Below are positions 22,901 to 36,665 of a DNA stretch of 64,000 bases, one piece after another. The stretch's first letter is position 1; each line of letters begins with the position of its first letter. The notes under the pieces are model-generated. The model was not told the origin of the DNA. It worked only from the letters and a program-made list of their open reading frames with translations, and made no database searches. Position numbers and translations under genes: made by a program. The stretch comes from Caenorhabditis remanei (Eukaryota > Nematoda > Chromadorea > Rhabditida > Rhabditidae): contig NC_071331.1 of assembly GCF_010183535.1 (NCBI RefSeq), positions 17,670,001 to 17,734,000 on the forward strand. Direction: 5' to 3'.

Positions 22901-25746
22901 TAATTCGCTTCCACAAAGGTTTCCCTGGGTTATGGATGATAGCATCCTTATGGGAAGAGGAGAGAGAAGTAATCAGTCAGCTGGTTTCGTTAATGAATGA
23001 CTAATCTTATCCTCGCGATGTGTTGAAGAAGTTTCTAGGGGCTCGGAATAAAAGAGATGACGTCATCTTGTATGGAAATTATTCATGAATTCGAAAAATG
23101 AGTGTATGGAGTGTACTTATGTGAGAATGTGAAAAAATAAATTAAAAAATCAGAAAAGTTCAATTCTTGTCTGAAAATAAGAAATGGGGTAAGGAATGAC
23201 CAACGACGGAGAAGGAAGCATGAAGGTTAAAAATAGAAATTTCAGAACAGATGCTTCAAGAGACGGCGTTACCACGGTCTTTATGATATTACCCATGTTA
23301 CAGGGTCTCGTGAGTACAGGGACATCACAAAACTACCTAAATCCTATACAAACATTTTTTCAGACTATTTTTTCTGGAAACTCCTATTGGAGTTGGATAA
23401 CGACTGGGTTGTAATCTCTATCCCATAAACTTCCATTCCTTTACAACATCATGTAATCCATAATCTCATCTGCATAACTTACGCAAAAACATTTCCTTGT
23501 TCGTCTCTACTTCCCACTTGCTTTCCTTCATAAACCTTCCCAACATCTTGCTTTTTTCCGGGTTCCGTGCTCTTTGATCCAAAGTTTCCTGATGCCATTT
23601 TCTTCACTTTTAATCTTTTTCGTTCTCTTTCCCTCAATGCACTTTGCCTGCTGCAAAAAATGTGTCGTTGACCAGTAAACAAGAAACGGAAGGAGCGAGA
23701 GAAGCGATTTATGAATTGGGTGAGTAAACCGAACATCTACTTTATTCTCAATAATTATGGGAAAAAAGGGAAAAGAGGGGATCGTGAGAAATTATAATAA
23801 AGGGGTCATATTGTGCCAAGTTACCGGAGGGAAATGTTATGTGAAAGTAAAAAATTTATAGGAAGTGAGAAGAAATTTCGTAACATATCATCATAGGGTT
23901 TTCGTTTGGTTTTAGAAGTCTTTCTACGTTCTACCGTGAAACATCAGTGAGACAATATTTGTAAAAAACTCATTCAAAATCGTTGGTACTATTCAAAAAC
24001 TGACACAAAAAGTGTTTGAATGTAAAAGTAGGGAAATGTTTTGATTTTCTGCAGGGTACAACATTTTGGAGGTCGCAGCTTCTTATACATCTGAAGCAAG
24101 AACGTTTGTTGATTCATTTTTTGAATCTTAGAATTCAAAATTTAAAAGAAAAAGAGAAGAAACAAGCTGCGACCAGTCGGCAGTCAGTAAGTAAGTAACT
24201 ATGGAAATTTAATGAATCCAAGAGCCAGAACCCTCCAGAGAGTTATCTCGCGGCACTCATTGGATTCAGAATCAAAGTGCGAAGCAGAAGATTCGAGAGT
24301 CTAGGCAAAGTACATTTAGTGAATCCGCACATGATATCGGTAATTGGAAGGATTCTGAATCCACGATAAGGCACGAATGGATTTTTGAACAACAGATCAG
24401 AAGAAAAATTGGATTAAAGTGAGTAAATGCGTAGCCTCAAAATTATTAATACAACTTCTTCGCCGTATTCCTTCAGAGATCAGTTACATCTGACATCAAA
24501 TAACTGGTATTGAAGAAAGAACTAACGTATTCTGTACTAAAACCGTTTTGGCTATGAAACACAGGTTATGAAACCTTGAAAAAGGAGTTATGCTCCCGAA
24601 AAATTGAAAAACTGAATGCCGATCGTTCAAAAGGAATCTATCTACTTTGTCAATTTCCAGACTACAGTAGGCAAGCGGAGCATTCGAAAGACGACCGAAT
24701 GTGTATATTTAGAAAAAGAAGGGGTCCGACTGGAAAGGAAGGAAACAACTCATAACTCCATGGTGATGTTTTATGTGAAGTGGCAGAGCTCGTCGAGGAG
24801 TTTACGAAAAGTGGAAAACGAAGAAAAGAGCTTTCCAAAAAAACGGAATGCCACGCCTACCTAATTGCTAGGGGTAAATGGTTCAAGCAGATCTGTCGTC
24901 AGTTATCAATTCGAAAAACGAGTAGAGAATGAATAACAAACGGATAAAGTGCATGGAGAGGGAGAATGGAAGGATATTGAGTTGAAACGAGGAAGTGGAT
25001 TTATATTTTTAGGAGAGGGATTAAAAAATGAAAAAGTGACAAATGGATTGAAAAATGTATCGGTTTTGCAGAGTTGATTTGTAAAGAAATGCTTTTTTCG
25101 TTCATTATGAGATTAAAACATGTGTTGGAGTTTGCAAGAAATGGGGAGAGGACGAAGATTGTTTGTTTTAACACTTGCAACATTTGGAAAATTTTGTAGA
25201 GTTCTGAGATGACACCAATTTAAGAGGCAGGGTTACTGTAGATAACCATCCCAAGTGAACCGATTCGCCTAGCCATACAATTCTTAAATGCCAACCTAAG
25301 GGACCTGAAGATAAGAAATTTGAGAATACGGTATTCTAAGAAATCAGAAAATCAAAATTAAATCTGTTTTCTCATTTACTTCCTCAACTGGAACTCCTTT
25401 TATATCTGCCAAATGAGTTGAACAGGGATCGTGGTGTCTAATTTTTAATTTACGAGGTACCAATTAATGAATCACTTCAAAGAAAACTCGATTCGTTTTA
25501 TCACCAATTTAACAGCCGTCTATGTTATTCTACTCATTTTGACGTGTTTAAAAATCACTTCAATCTTATACGGTGATTTCGTGATAGTGATTTACGACTT
25601 TTTGGGTGGAAATTGAGACTTGATTGGCGTCGGTGAAATAAAATGGTAGGTATAGTAAAAGACGTAATCATGATCAGGATATAGTTAAGTGATAGCAGAA
25701 TGAGAAAGATTTAGATCAATTATGAAATTTGCAGAAGTTCACCATA

Positions 25747-25799
25747 CGCCTTGAGAAATTATAAATGTAGAAAAAAACGCCTTGAGAAATTATAAATGT
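25747..25799. repeat. Short tandem duplication
   Basis: A 22-bp unit (CGCCTTGAGAAATTATAAAT plus GT) occurs at 25747-25768 and again at 25778-25799, separated by an A-rich spacer. It looks like a recent local duplication. Confidence 0.8.
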
Positions 25800-26840
25800 C
25801 AAACTACAACTGTTGGAATTCAATTGAAGAAGCAACTCCCTGAATTGCAGAACACCCGCTTCTGACCTAAAACAATTACGATTTATTCCAGTTCTGACTC
25901 TGAACTGCTCCGAAGAGCTGAAATTTCAGAGTTATGGTCCTATTCCCGGCTTCAACTAGCTCCACTCTCTGCACTCACAATTCTTCATGAAGCCTCGACA
26001 TCTTCAACCTATCCCAAAGAGGAATTGTTTCAGTTATTTTACGATATGATTTCCAAAATAAATCTACATTTTTACGGTATTCTCTTTCCCATACAATCTC
26101 CCAGTTCCCGCACTTTAACGACCACAAATTCGTCGCCTTTCGGCGTGACTTCACCGATAAAGTTCGTTTCCTGGCTATAAAAAACACCATTGGGCCTATA
26201 ACATTCTTCTTTTTTCACTTTTTTCGATGCGCGAGACGGTAGTCATAAAAACGGATACTCATCATCATGAGCGGCAATTTTTAATGATGGTCTCTTTTCT
26301 TTTTTGCTTCTCGAAAAAGCCATTATTTACGGGCGTATATCTTTTTTTTAATGGAAAAGTCTCTTTTCGATTTACTCGGTCACTATTTTCATTTCGATAT
26401 AATCGCTTCATTTATTATAATTGGTGGGCAGAGAGAAAAGGCAATGAGGACTGCTGTTGCGGTTCAATTATTATGGAATGGCGGTGTTTCTGGGTGGAAG
26501 AGAGAAAAGAATTTATGATGAGTTTTATATCGGATGGAGCATTTTAAAATTGGTTCCTGGTAGTTCCGAATGTGTTTGGACTTTTGATGTTTCGGCATTA
26601 TTATGATTGAGTCGCTTGAAAGGCGAGAGTTTATGTTGAGCTCAGAATTAAGCTTACGTTTGTATATTACCTTTTCAAACTTGCAAACTGTTTTTTTTCT
26701 AATCCTAATTATTTAAATTGGATGTGGATCTGAAAAGATATATGTTGTTGGAAACTATACCCAAAATATATGCATGCAGCTTTTCTAGAATCAAAAATAA
26801 GCTTGGAGAGTATTGAAAAATTTTTTAGAATAATTTCTTT

Positions 26841-27186
26841 CTGACAATGGGAGTCTTCGGATACGCGGCTTTCAAACGATTTATAGATTTGGTCATAGCT
26901 ACTTTCGACCACGGGGAGTTCATTTCTGCAGTTAAAACCTGCCAAATGTCTCTGCAAGCCTAGTTATGAGCTCTCAAATTTTTCATATGGTCATTATATG
27001 CGGCCGATTTGGAATTCCATCTCAAAAATCTTGACCAAATGAAAAGTTTGAAAGCTCAAAACTTGGCTCGCAGAGACATTTAGCAGGTTAGGATGGCAGA
27101 AATGGACTCCCCGTAGTCAAAAGTACATATAACCAGAATTAGAGATCCTTTGAAAGCCGCGTCTCCCAAGTCTTCCCTTGTGAGAC
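26841..27186. repeat. Near-complete palindrome of about 345 bp (MITE-like)
   Basis: The left arm (about 26841-26992) and right arm (about 27033-27186) are inverted copies separated by a loop of about 40 nt. Landmarks are GACGCGGCTTTCAAA-like sequence near the ends, CATTTCTGC and AAATGTCTCTGC in the middle, and CATATGGTCA/TGACCAAATG at the loop. The arms differ at many positions, so the element is old. No transposase frame is present, so it is a non-autonomous foldback repeat. Confidence 0.8.
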
Positions 27187-30100
27187 ATCCTAGCAGCTAA
27201 TAAAATTATTATTTATCAGTTACAGTCGTACCATTAGAGAAAATACGGTAAATGGAATTTCAGTAAGTCTCCCTCATCTGAATACGTTCTTATTTTTGCA
27301 CTTTTTCATTAAACCCCCACATTAGGTAGCAGAATGCGTGATAGATGAGATCCCTTTATCCATTTCCATCTCCAAAACACATTTTGGCCTCCAACCGAAC
27401 TCATTTCTTCATTCAAGCCTTTTTCTAAATGAGATTCCGGAGTGTCCCGGAACATGTTCTCACTTCAAAAAATCTCAGAATTTTTGAAAAGAAGCTTGAT
27501 GAAGTGAGTTGAAATTCAATTTTCTCGGGACTCAATTTTCCAAGATTTCATTTATGAAAAGTGCAAATGTGAACACGAGAAGTACACCGAGTCGATGAGT
27601 TTTTCGTTGAATTTTTAATATATCACGTGTCGAGTTTTCTGCATTTTTTAGGAAGAGTGCTTTGGATTTCAGATTTCAGAAAATTTTTGTTGGCATCTGT
27701 TCTGCTTTCTCTTTCATAATTTCATTTTCTGTTATATCCTCACTTCTTCCAAAAGTCAGTACCACTTCCAGTTGGTTACTCCATTCCCTTTTTCCTTCTT
27801 TTCTCCTTCCTTTTCTTCCAGTTTTCTCTTATTTTATTTCTGCTTCAATCCACTTTCTCACTTACTTCTCACCACCAAAAAACGGGTCGACCTTACTCGT
27901 TTTTCTCTCTTTTTCCTCAAAATTGGTCGAACGAAAATGGATAATAAACTTTGTCCGGTGGCCAAAAAGTGGGTAAAAGAATCTGCGTCTCTCGGTGTAT
28001 AATTTGCATGATGATTGTTATATACCATATATTTCATCTGCAAAGAGGGTACTCCCGTCCCACAAATAGCTTAGAGGGGGAACGACGACTACCTGTTGAA
28101 TGGCGCCCATATGTCTCCTATAATAATAGGTGAGAGAGTGTGAAGACACGAGAGAGTTCTAGAGATATCAAATTATAGGAGAGAGAGGTAAGGTGGTGCT
28201 CCAGATGCCCTTGGATCAGAAGGATTCAAACAAGAATTTCAACGGTTTTGGAGAGAATGAGGTCATCCATCGGTTTTTGTTACTTTTCGAATTTTAATTA
28301 GACTGGGATCTTTCATGGATTTGAAAGATACTTTTTTCGAATCTAGAAATCTCTAAATAACGTGCTCTCCTGGAATCCCAGACATGATGAAAGCTATGAA
28401 AATATTCAAAACCTGCAAAGAAATACCCGGAAGTTCTGTTTCCATTCATCCAATATCCGCTTGAATCCAGTCGTTTTTTTCCCTTCTCCAGAAATTCCTT
28501 CTCCATTCCCATTTTTTGTTATGTCCGTAACCCGTGTCTAACCTGTTCAGTCCTCCCAATTAGCTCCAATTTTCAGGGTACACTTTCTTCCCTCTTTCTC
28601 ATTTTCTCGTAGTTTTTCTTTCATCTATTATTTTCCAGTTATTTTTATCGCTTTCTTGTCACTTTTCAAGTCTTAACCTATTGTTCATTGTTGGGTTTGA
28701 AAAGAGAAAGAAATTAAGTTGAGTGGTTGGAAATTAGTTCGTTTGAAAAGTTTCAGGCAGGAAAAAGAGAATAAAAGCATGATGGCATTGGACACTGAAA
28801 TTTTGATGACTTAATGGTTTCAAGAATACCTTTCAAATGATGTTTAGTTTATTCATTGGTTTGGAAATATTCGAAAATCAAGGCGGTCTGAAATTTTAGC
28901 AAAAAATTTGTCATGAAGTTTTCCAGCTCCGTGGGACACTACTCTGTTGTAAAGAAGCTGTGCAAAAGACTGAATTCTCGTTTTTGTTGTAAATCCGAAA
29001 TTTAGATGTCCGAATTTTCGATGAGCGATGATGTCCTAAATCGCGGAGACATAAAAAAGATGTAGTGGGCGTTTATGAGAAGCTCATTTGAAACCATTAG
29101 GCTTTTTGAGTGTATTCTTTTTGGCGTCATGGTTTAAGATTCTTCTTTTGAGCTTTTCTGGTCTACTGGATATCCATTTATCTTGATTTCAATTCAAACT
29201 TACGTTCGAAAATTTCCGCTAGAATGTAACCTACATTGTCAAAACTGTTCGAGATCAAATGTATAGTTTTTTGGAAGTAATGTCCCAGTTCTCTTTATGT
29301 TTTGGCTTAAATTTCTTGGAACAATTAGAAGAAAAACATTTTCAAAAATGTTAATTGTTTATTCTCTCGCTCTACAAATGAAAGCCATCCCTTTTCCTCA
29401 ATTTTTTCCGTAAATAGTTGGGAAAAATCCCGTCTCTCGTCACTTGCCTCCGCTTCCCTGATTGAGTAGTGACCGGTCCAGTGCCAATTACCGTTCGAAA
29501 CCTCAGATGTACAAGCTTCAGTTGTCTTCTTCTTCTCATCAATCATAATTTGTTCTGTCTCGTGGTCAACAGCGGCGTAACTTTCTCTTGAAGTCATTCC
29601 CCCAGGATCCAGGATCTATTTTACACCATAATCGGATAAAAAGGTGTGACACTGACCTGGGATTACTCTTTTCATTCTTATCCCCTTTTCCCTTAAAACC
29701 AATCCATTTTCAAATGATTCTTTCTCTTTTATTGACTCATCCAATTTTTTGACATCTCCCATTCCCTCAAATCTCCCGCAGTGCGCCGCCAGGTGACAGC
29801 TCAAAGGAATTGGGCAGATGGTCTGGGGTTAAAAAATGGGCTTGGCTAGTGGACTGTGATAACAAATGGAATCGGTTTTCAAGGACAAGGACAGAACCAA
29901 GTGAAATTCCATTGAAATTAACTTTTTCGAATATCTTTTCCTCTCCGTTTTATCCAATGAGAATGAAATTGAGACGAGACCATAAACAGAAGATTGGATG
30001 AGTGTTGACATGCGAGTGTTACCGATTACACGCTTCAATCGGTTTGCTGATCGAGAATCCAGAAGAAATGGAGATATGGAAGGAAGAGACAAATTAGCCT

Positions 30101-32820
30101 ATCGGTGTGCAATCAATCGCCTTCCCCGAGGTTCCTGACCTCTCCCCCGGTAGTACATATGACAAATAACAGAAGGGAGATAAATGGGTTAGGTTTGCTT
30201 AAGATTGAGTGACTCTTTCTCTTGCGAGACGGAACATCGAGAGACACGACATGGTTATCAGATAAGTTTACATAGAAAGAGAGGTTACTGTTGCCACAAC
30301 TATTTTTGATGAGTAATCCGATGAGACATATTGAATAGATAATACGAATGACACGACTGCAACTTGACGGATTGCTGTTGGATACTAGGATAAGGTTTTG
30401 GGATTCCAAAGAACTTTCACTGACTTCTTTGTTTCTTTTTTCCATTTCCTTTATGTTTTCTTTTCCTAAGCCAGGGCAGGTGGGCTTTTTTTTAGACCGA
30501 CCTTGGTACTAGCCTCGAAAAAAAAAACTAACTTTGGTACACACACTCCAAAAACAACAATAGGTGGAGGAGAGTGTAATGTTTGAAACTTTACAATATT
30601 TTGCATAGAGAGTTCGGTAGTAGAGATTGACTACGGTAGCTAGGAGAGCCTCTAAGAATTGAAGAAAGGGATCCCACTAGCTAGACTGAATCACTTCGGG
30701 CCAAAGTTTTCGAGAATTTGGGAATGACGATCTCGAATGATTTCTCAGTTATCGTATAAATCACATGGATTCATAAATTTCTGGACAACGATGTCAAGCA
30801 GGCTCAAAAGTCATCTAATCCCGAATCAGTCTCTACTCGAGGGACCTGGCTCCCTAGATTCTAGATCCTGGCAGAGTTTTTTCTTCAGAAAACTTCGAAA
30901 GCGGTCAAGCTCGAATTTCTTTGAAACTCATCCGAACTTGAATTATGCTCACCTTTCCGTTTCCTTTCATGATTCTTCCAAGATTCTCCAGCTTCCTCTC
31001 TTCTCTACTAATTATTTCTTGAGACAGTCATCATCCTCATTGACTTCATCATCGTCACCTATTCTCTCCTCCCAATTCTCCCTCACCCACACCTTCTTCT
31101 ACTTCTTTTTGCCTCCGCCCCCCTGTCTGTGTTCGTTACCGATCGCGCATTTCCTCGACACTATCCTCGCGGGTTGTCTTATTGCGTAACCCGTACCCTA
31201 TAATAACTCTGTGTCTTCTCTTTTTCTTCTTCTTCTCACCAAAAAAAGAAGAACGGAACGGGGAGGGAGGGAAGTGATAGAGGGAGGATATCATTAACTT
31301 CTCTTCTCTCCTATTAACTGCAGTGTTATCACCTTCCTATCCACATATCCATCCCATTTATTTCTTTGTTTTTCCCCAATTTGTCCTGGTTTCGAAATGA
31401 CGCTTTGCATATCCGGTATACTTGTTGGGATTACTGTATCAGTAAAAGTCAAGGACTAGTTTGGTTTCCTAGGCCACCGTCCTCAAGTATTTTGCTTTTC
31501 CATTCTGACCTTCATTTCCCTTCGTTTCTCGATACCACTTTTGTATTACCAAACTTTTCCGCACTTTTCCCTCTTCTTTCTCCTATTCTTTCAATTTCCT
31601 TTTCACCCTGACCGGGATGAATAGTTATGGTGTTCCTTCCTCCCACTTGACATGTTCAAGATCATCTTCTCTTCGAAGCAGCAGCAGCAGTTGTACCAAA
31701 TGGCATTTCTTGATTTGATTGTTTTCTTCTTCTCCTGTTTTCATAGAGTTCAGAGTGTCTTGACACTCTGCTCCACTAATTGATAATTAGGTGTTTGTTG
31801 TATGTGGACACACATCTGGTACAACTGCCTCATCATCATCTGGTGCTCACTTCTCTCCCATTCATTTTCTCATCTATTTATACACAACTTTTCTCTGTTT
31901 TTGGTTTTGCTGAAGGTCCCAAGGTGTGAAAGACAATTAAACGTGGACAATAGAATGGACAAGACTAATTATTATTATACGCATTCCCGTAGTTCCTTTT
32001 CTTGTTATAAACAGAGTAGCTGCTGCTATTGGCAGCGTTCTCTTCTTCTATACATAGCATAATTATCATCATCGTCATGCCTTCACACCCCTCGTCGACG
32101 GCGGCTTCATTCTGGAAGCGTTTCGTACATCCTGTGCATTCCGTGGAGAAGCAGTCAGTTCTGGCTCATTAGTCGGACGTCTTCTGTCCGGGGAGGAGAG
32201 GAGGGTCACGCAATCTCAGTCTATTCATCCACCCCCTTTCGACATCTTCTTAACTCGAAGGCATTCCTTCCGACGACAACATTTTCTTCTCTCTTCATTC
32301 TTCTGAATTATGTATACCAGTTTGTGATCCACTTATGTATGTCTCTCTTTTCCCCTCAACTCATGTTTTGATAGTTGCAACTCCTTCAAGGGGAAAGTCA
32401 ATGGAGATAGAAAAACGATGTTTCGACACTCCATTCATCTCTAATTAGTTCTCAATATCTTCTAGAACTCTGAGCTCCTTCTTCCGCAAGAACATGATAT
32501 CCGCCTTGTCGTGTTTCATCATTTGTCAAACTACGCTTGTTTCTTCTTGGATTACATAGATTACACGCCGGCTCACACAACTTTTTCTCTCTTTTCGACT
32601 CCTTCCACCACCCATCAATTTTCACGTCAATTGATGGTTCTTGTGGCAAATTACATTGTTTTTAGAAGCTGGGACAAAAGAGAAAGAGCAGGTGCCGGAG
32701 GTTGATTTGAAGAAAGTTGTTGCAAGATTTTTGAGATTTTCGAAACTTTTTTCAAATTTAACTTTTTGAAATAGAGAGTGGAAGATGATTAGTAATACGG
32801 AGCCAAGCTTAATTTCCGAG

Positions 32821-32880
32821 ATGTTTTTCCGAGATGTTTTTTTTCGAGATTTTTGACAATTTCGAGATGTTTTTCGAGAA
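32821..32880 (+). repeat. Degenerate short tandem repeat
   Basis: Three to four copies of a unit like TTCCGAGATGTTTTT occur in a row with small changes. This is simple-sequence expansion in non-coding DNA. Confidence 0.55.
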
Positions 32881-35374
32881 AAGGTGTTTTTGATGATTGG
32901 TGAAGAAGTGTTGAAACTTAAATTATTTTTTGACTGTAATTTTCCGCTCTTTCCGGGTTTTGAAATATTTCATTATCGAGATATTCTCTCTTCATTCTTA
33001 CCCAATTTTTTCACATTACGATAGAGCGCAGTTGTGGAAACCGTATCTCTCTGATAAGGGATACTCAAATGTTTAATTTTCAACCATCATCTTAAAGTGA
33101 ACAATCCTTCAGTAAAACCTGAATCGGCTAAATTTGAGAAACCTCCAACTGACCCTTCCATAGAGCCTCCCTCAAATCTCTTTCCCTATTCTGGTAACTG
33201 GTCTTCTAGATTAGTGATTGATATACGGTCCCACCTCATTCAGAAACAAAGAGAACGTATTTATTTCCCTCAAAAACCAGAAGCTATCCTCCCTCTCCCA
33301 TTTCTTCTCATCACCATCAATCTTCTCCTCACTTGGCGACGTTTCTTTCTCTCGGGTAGAAGCCTCGAATGGCAGACAAAAAGAAGAAGAAGAACGTTTT
33401 GATTCGATTACGGTAATCGGAGGTATTAGTTGCAGAAAAAAGTGGAGATGAGAACCTTTATGCTTATGTCTCTCTCCCACCTGTATCCATGGCTTGTCTG
33501 TGTGTTTGTAGTGGTGAAATGGGAGAGAAGTTTAATTGGATACGGATTTCGAATTGACAGCCACAGACCCGTCATCATCCGGCTGGCTTTTCCTATTGAA
33601 ATGCCATTGTTTGACGAACACAGAGGGAGAGTGGGAGCACCCACAGAAGTATCCTTTCTTCGGTCTGTGTGCATTCGACGGAATATTCCCATGGTATCGG
33701 TTCGAATTTCACTGGAAAGCCAAGTGGATCTAGACATGACTTTTGTCATTTTTCCGGATATGAATTGAAGTTGGAAGCTTTCAATTCAGATATTTTCAAT
33801 TTTCATAGCTATTCTTTTTATTAATTCCAATTTGTCATTTCCAGATTCTGAAGCCAGATCTTGACTTCTGTTCTGTGTTCTTTTTCTTGCCTCACACCTT
33901 CCTTTTCCTCTCAAAATCTCATTGTACAAGTACATAAAGTAAATCAAATTCAGTCCAATCTCTTCCGCTCATCAGACGAAAAAAGAGAGACCCATTGAAG
34001 TGTGTGTATGCATATGTCTTTGCCCAGTTTCACACTCTTTTCTTCACACCGAGAGCCCGCTTTTTTGTAGAGAGCTCACACACGTACATCTTCTCATCGA
34101 GGAGGAGGGAGGGCTCTTCGTTTTTCGATTAACCTTTTAGGCGGGACGAAGAAGACTACTCCGGAAAGAGGGCTCGTAAAAATTCGCTCTTTTTTATTTC
34201 ACTTGAAGACAATTTTTTGTGTTGGCTAGTATTTTGTTGTTTTAGGTTTGGGACATGTAGGCATGGCCAGGTTGAATCAGAAAGTGATAGTTTCTTAAAT
34301 TTAGATGCACAGTCCGGTAGATTATAACTCCGAAATGCCCGGATAGACAGAATTTCGCTAGTTCAGGACCACAATTCTTTGCTCCTTTTCCCTATTTTTG
34401 GTCCGGTTTCAAAAAATTCACAGACTCGGGATCTACCATTTGATGATTCTCCCTATCACTCCTATTTCTTTTTCTCACCCACAAAAACCCTCTTCTCCAT
34501 ATTGACACCCATTTTTTTTGTCTCCAACAGAAAATAACCCAATTTGCATTCCGTACCACACAAAAAAGTTTTGCTTCGTGTCCGGTGCTCTTTAGCTTGT
34601 TTGGCATGCGGACATGCGCATCATGATGGCCACAAACGATCATCCAATTTCATTTGACCACACACATACAACACCCCGCAGGCCTTCTTCTTCTTCTTTT
34701 TCTAAGTTTCCATTACACATTTTTTATATACACACATATATCCGTTGTGTGTGTGCTTCATCCGGAAGAGAGGGCTCTAACGATGTCGTTGATTTTCAAG
34801 AGAAGGGGGTTCTTGTTCTCCCAATTAGCTAGTACTAGAGTCACCACCCCGCCTAAAGACCCCCTTATTCGATTCATTTCAAGTGTGTCAATGTGTCGGA
34901 TGCACCTGTCCGAAAGGATCTGAAGGAAATTGCCGCCTTTTCGAGTTACGCCATATTGAGAATAGGAAGAAGAATTGGTGGGAATCAAGAGGAGAGAACG
35001 GCAGATGCTGTGAGATCTTTATAATTGGACGGATTTTGTATTATTGGAAAATGGAACACAAACCGTCTAATGAAGCAGTAGAGAACCATGGAGGATTAGC
35101 CGGTGGGGGTAGATAGGTATCTTTTAATTAAAAAATGGAGAGGCGGGCAGGTAGGATTTGTGGTGTTTGAATGTGGCACTGTAGCAGGTAACCTTGGAGC
35201 ATTTCTTGATCTCAGTGCCTTGTGCTTGTTTGGATGAAACTCTATCTTTAGACTGGAAAACTCTATTGATTCTATTCACTCGTTTCCACAGTTATAGATC
35301 TCAGAAATGAATAAATTACCTGAATAAAAGTAGTTCCCTTGAGATTTTCGTTAGCTGGTAGCCTTTCAGTCATA

Positions 35375-35612
35375 CTTGAAACTGAGTTTTATAAACTGAA
35401 AAATATGCCAAAATGTAGATCTCGGTAAGTTCCATGTCACTGACCTACTACGAGGAGGATGGCGGTTTGTTAATGTGCAGCGGGCCGGGCTAGAATGAGT
35501 TTTTTGGCAATTTTTGAGTTTCCGGCACCCGGGCTGTAGTAGGTCAGGGACATAGAACTCGCCGAGATCTACATTTTGGTATATTTTTCAGCTCATAAAA
35601 CTCAGTTTGAAG
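35375..35612. repeat. Inverted repeat element, 77-bp arms
   Basis: Arms 35375-35451 and 35536-35612 are inverted copies with few mismatches. Both contain the segment read as ATGTAGATCTCGG and end at GACCTACTAC next to the loop. The 84-bp centre is GC-richer than its surroundings (CGGGCCGGGC, CGGCACCCGGGC). It looks like a non-autonomous foldback/MITE copy. Confidence 0.85.
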
Positions 35613-36665
35613 CTAGTTACACTCCCGCCCGGTTTGCAAGTATGTTTTCAGTACATCCATACTTTGAGATTAGACTCAGAATAGATATTTCTAAAATATT
35701 ATGGCATATCTAGCCTGGCCTTCTTTAATCTGACTTGTTCTCATGAATCAAAAATGAAAGTTCCAGAGTCCTGTAGTTTTGGATCAGTTCTTTTCTCTCA
35801 CACTAACCATATTGTATATATTTTTATATGTCACCAATTTTCATTTCCTTCCAATTATAAACAAATGAACTTCTCGCGCACTTGCCCATCATCTCCAGTT
35901 GATTTATACTGTAAACACTATCTCATTTCCTGTTGCCACCAGGCTTCCTTCCGTATGCTCGTCCTAGCTAGCTGCCTATACAAAGACCCCTCCCTCAAAG
36001 ACAGGTCAAGTACTTGCTCTTGTAATATAATGTTCTTCTTCTTCTTCATCTGTCCATAACCATTTCATTTTCATCACCAATAAAAAACGAAAAGCTTTCA
36101 AACTTTTCCCTCGATTCGTTTCAAATTTTTATAGCCGGAGGGGGGACAGCCGGGTGGCATCGTAAACCGTCAAGTCTCTTTTTCGAAAAGTAGTATTTTT
36201 AAACAATCACAGCAAACCCCTTCTCTTTCTCAGACGACCTTCATTTCGACTGAATTTTTGTTCTTTTTTGCGTTTTTGTCTCAGTGATAAGCACGCCAAT
36301 TAGGACAAAAACGAAAAACCAATCGGCCCCAGGCACGGCGCAAGGCCTACCGCATTGCAGAAACATCACGATTTTTATGTGATTATTCACACCTTTTTCT
36401 GTCAATGCGATTTTATTTATCCCCTCTCTTCTTTTTTTCCTTTTTTTCCGGTAGGTGACACAATACTTTGTTGATGTGTTATGGGACGAGTTTATAGGTA
36501 TATCTGTGAGGAAAAATGATATAAGACAGGGGTGTGAGAGGACTCTACAATTTAAGAATTACTTCTACTCTTGTTCGTTTTTTTTCTTCTCTCTTGAATT
36601 CTCAACTCTCCAATTTTTGTATTTCCAGACCTGCCGACTCTTCCCAAAACCTTCCTGATGGTGTG

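Larger units (their letters stand above)
19973..36665. other. Long region without a defensible gene, about 16.7 kb
   Basis: No exon chain with a recognisable domain was found. It contains a purine-rich (GA) tract on + at about 20.95-22.15 kb, pyrimidine-rich tracts at about 27.7-28.7 and 30.9-32.3 kb, two large inverted repeats (listed separately) and several unsupported open frames: minus 23479-23736, minus 29325-29804, minus 30113-30445 and three overlapping frames at 33.4-33.8 kb. Part of it may hold distal exons or enhancers of the flanking SMAD and ephrin genes. The ephrin start is preceded by an acceptor at about 36621-36628, suggesting trans-splicing. Confidence 0.45.

Noticed and set aside
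30737..31189. 150-codon Ser/Leu/Phe-rich plus frame
   Set aside because: Pyrimidine-rich composition explains the absence of stops. No motif and no splice partners.
33426..33768. Three overlapping open frames of 65-112 codons
   Set aside because: Open on both strands without any recognisable domain or splice context, consistent with chance.
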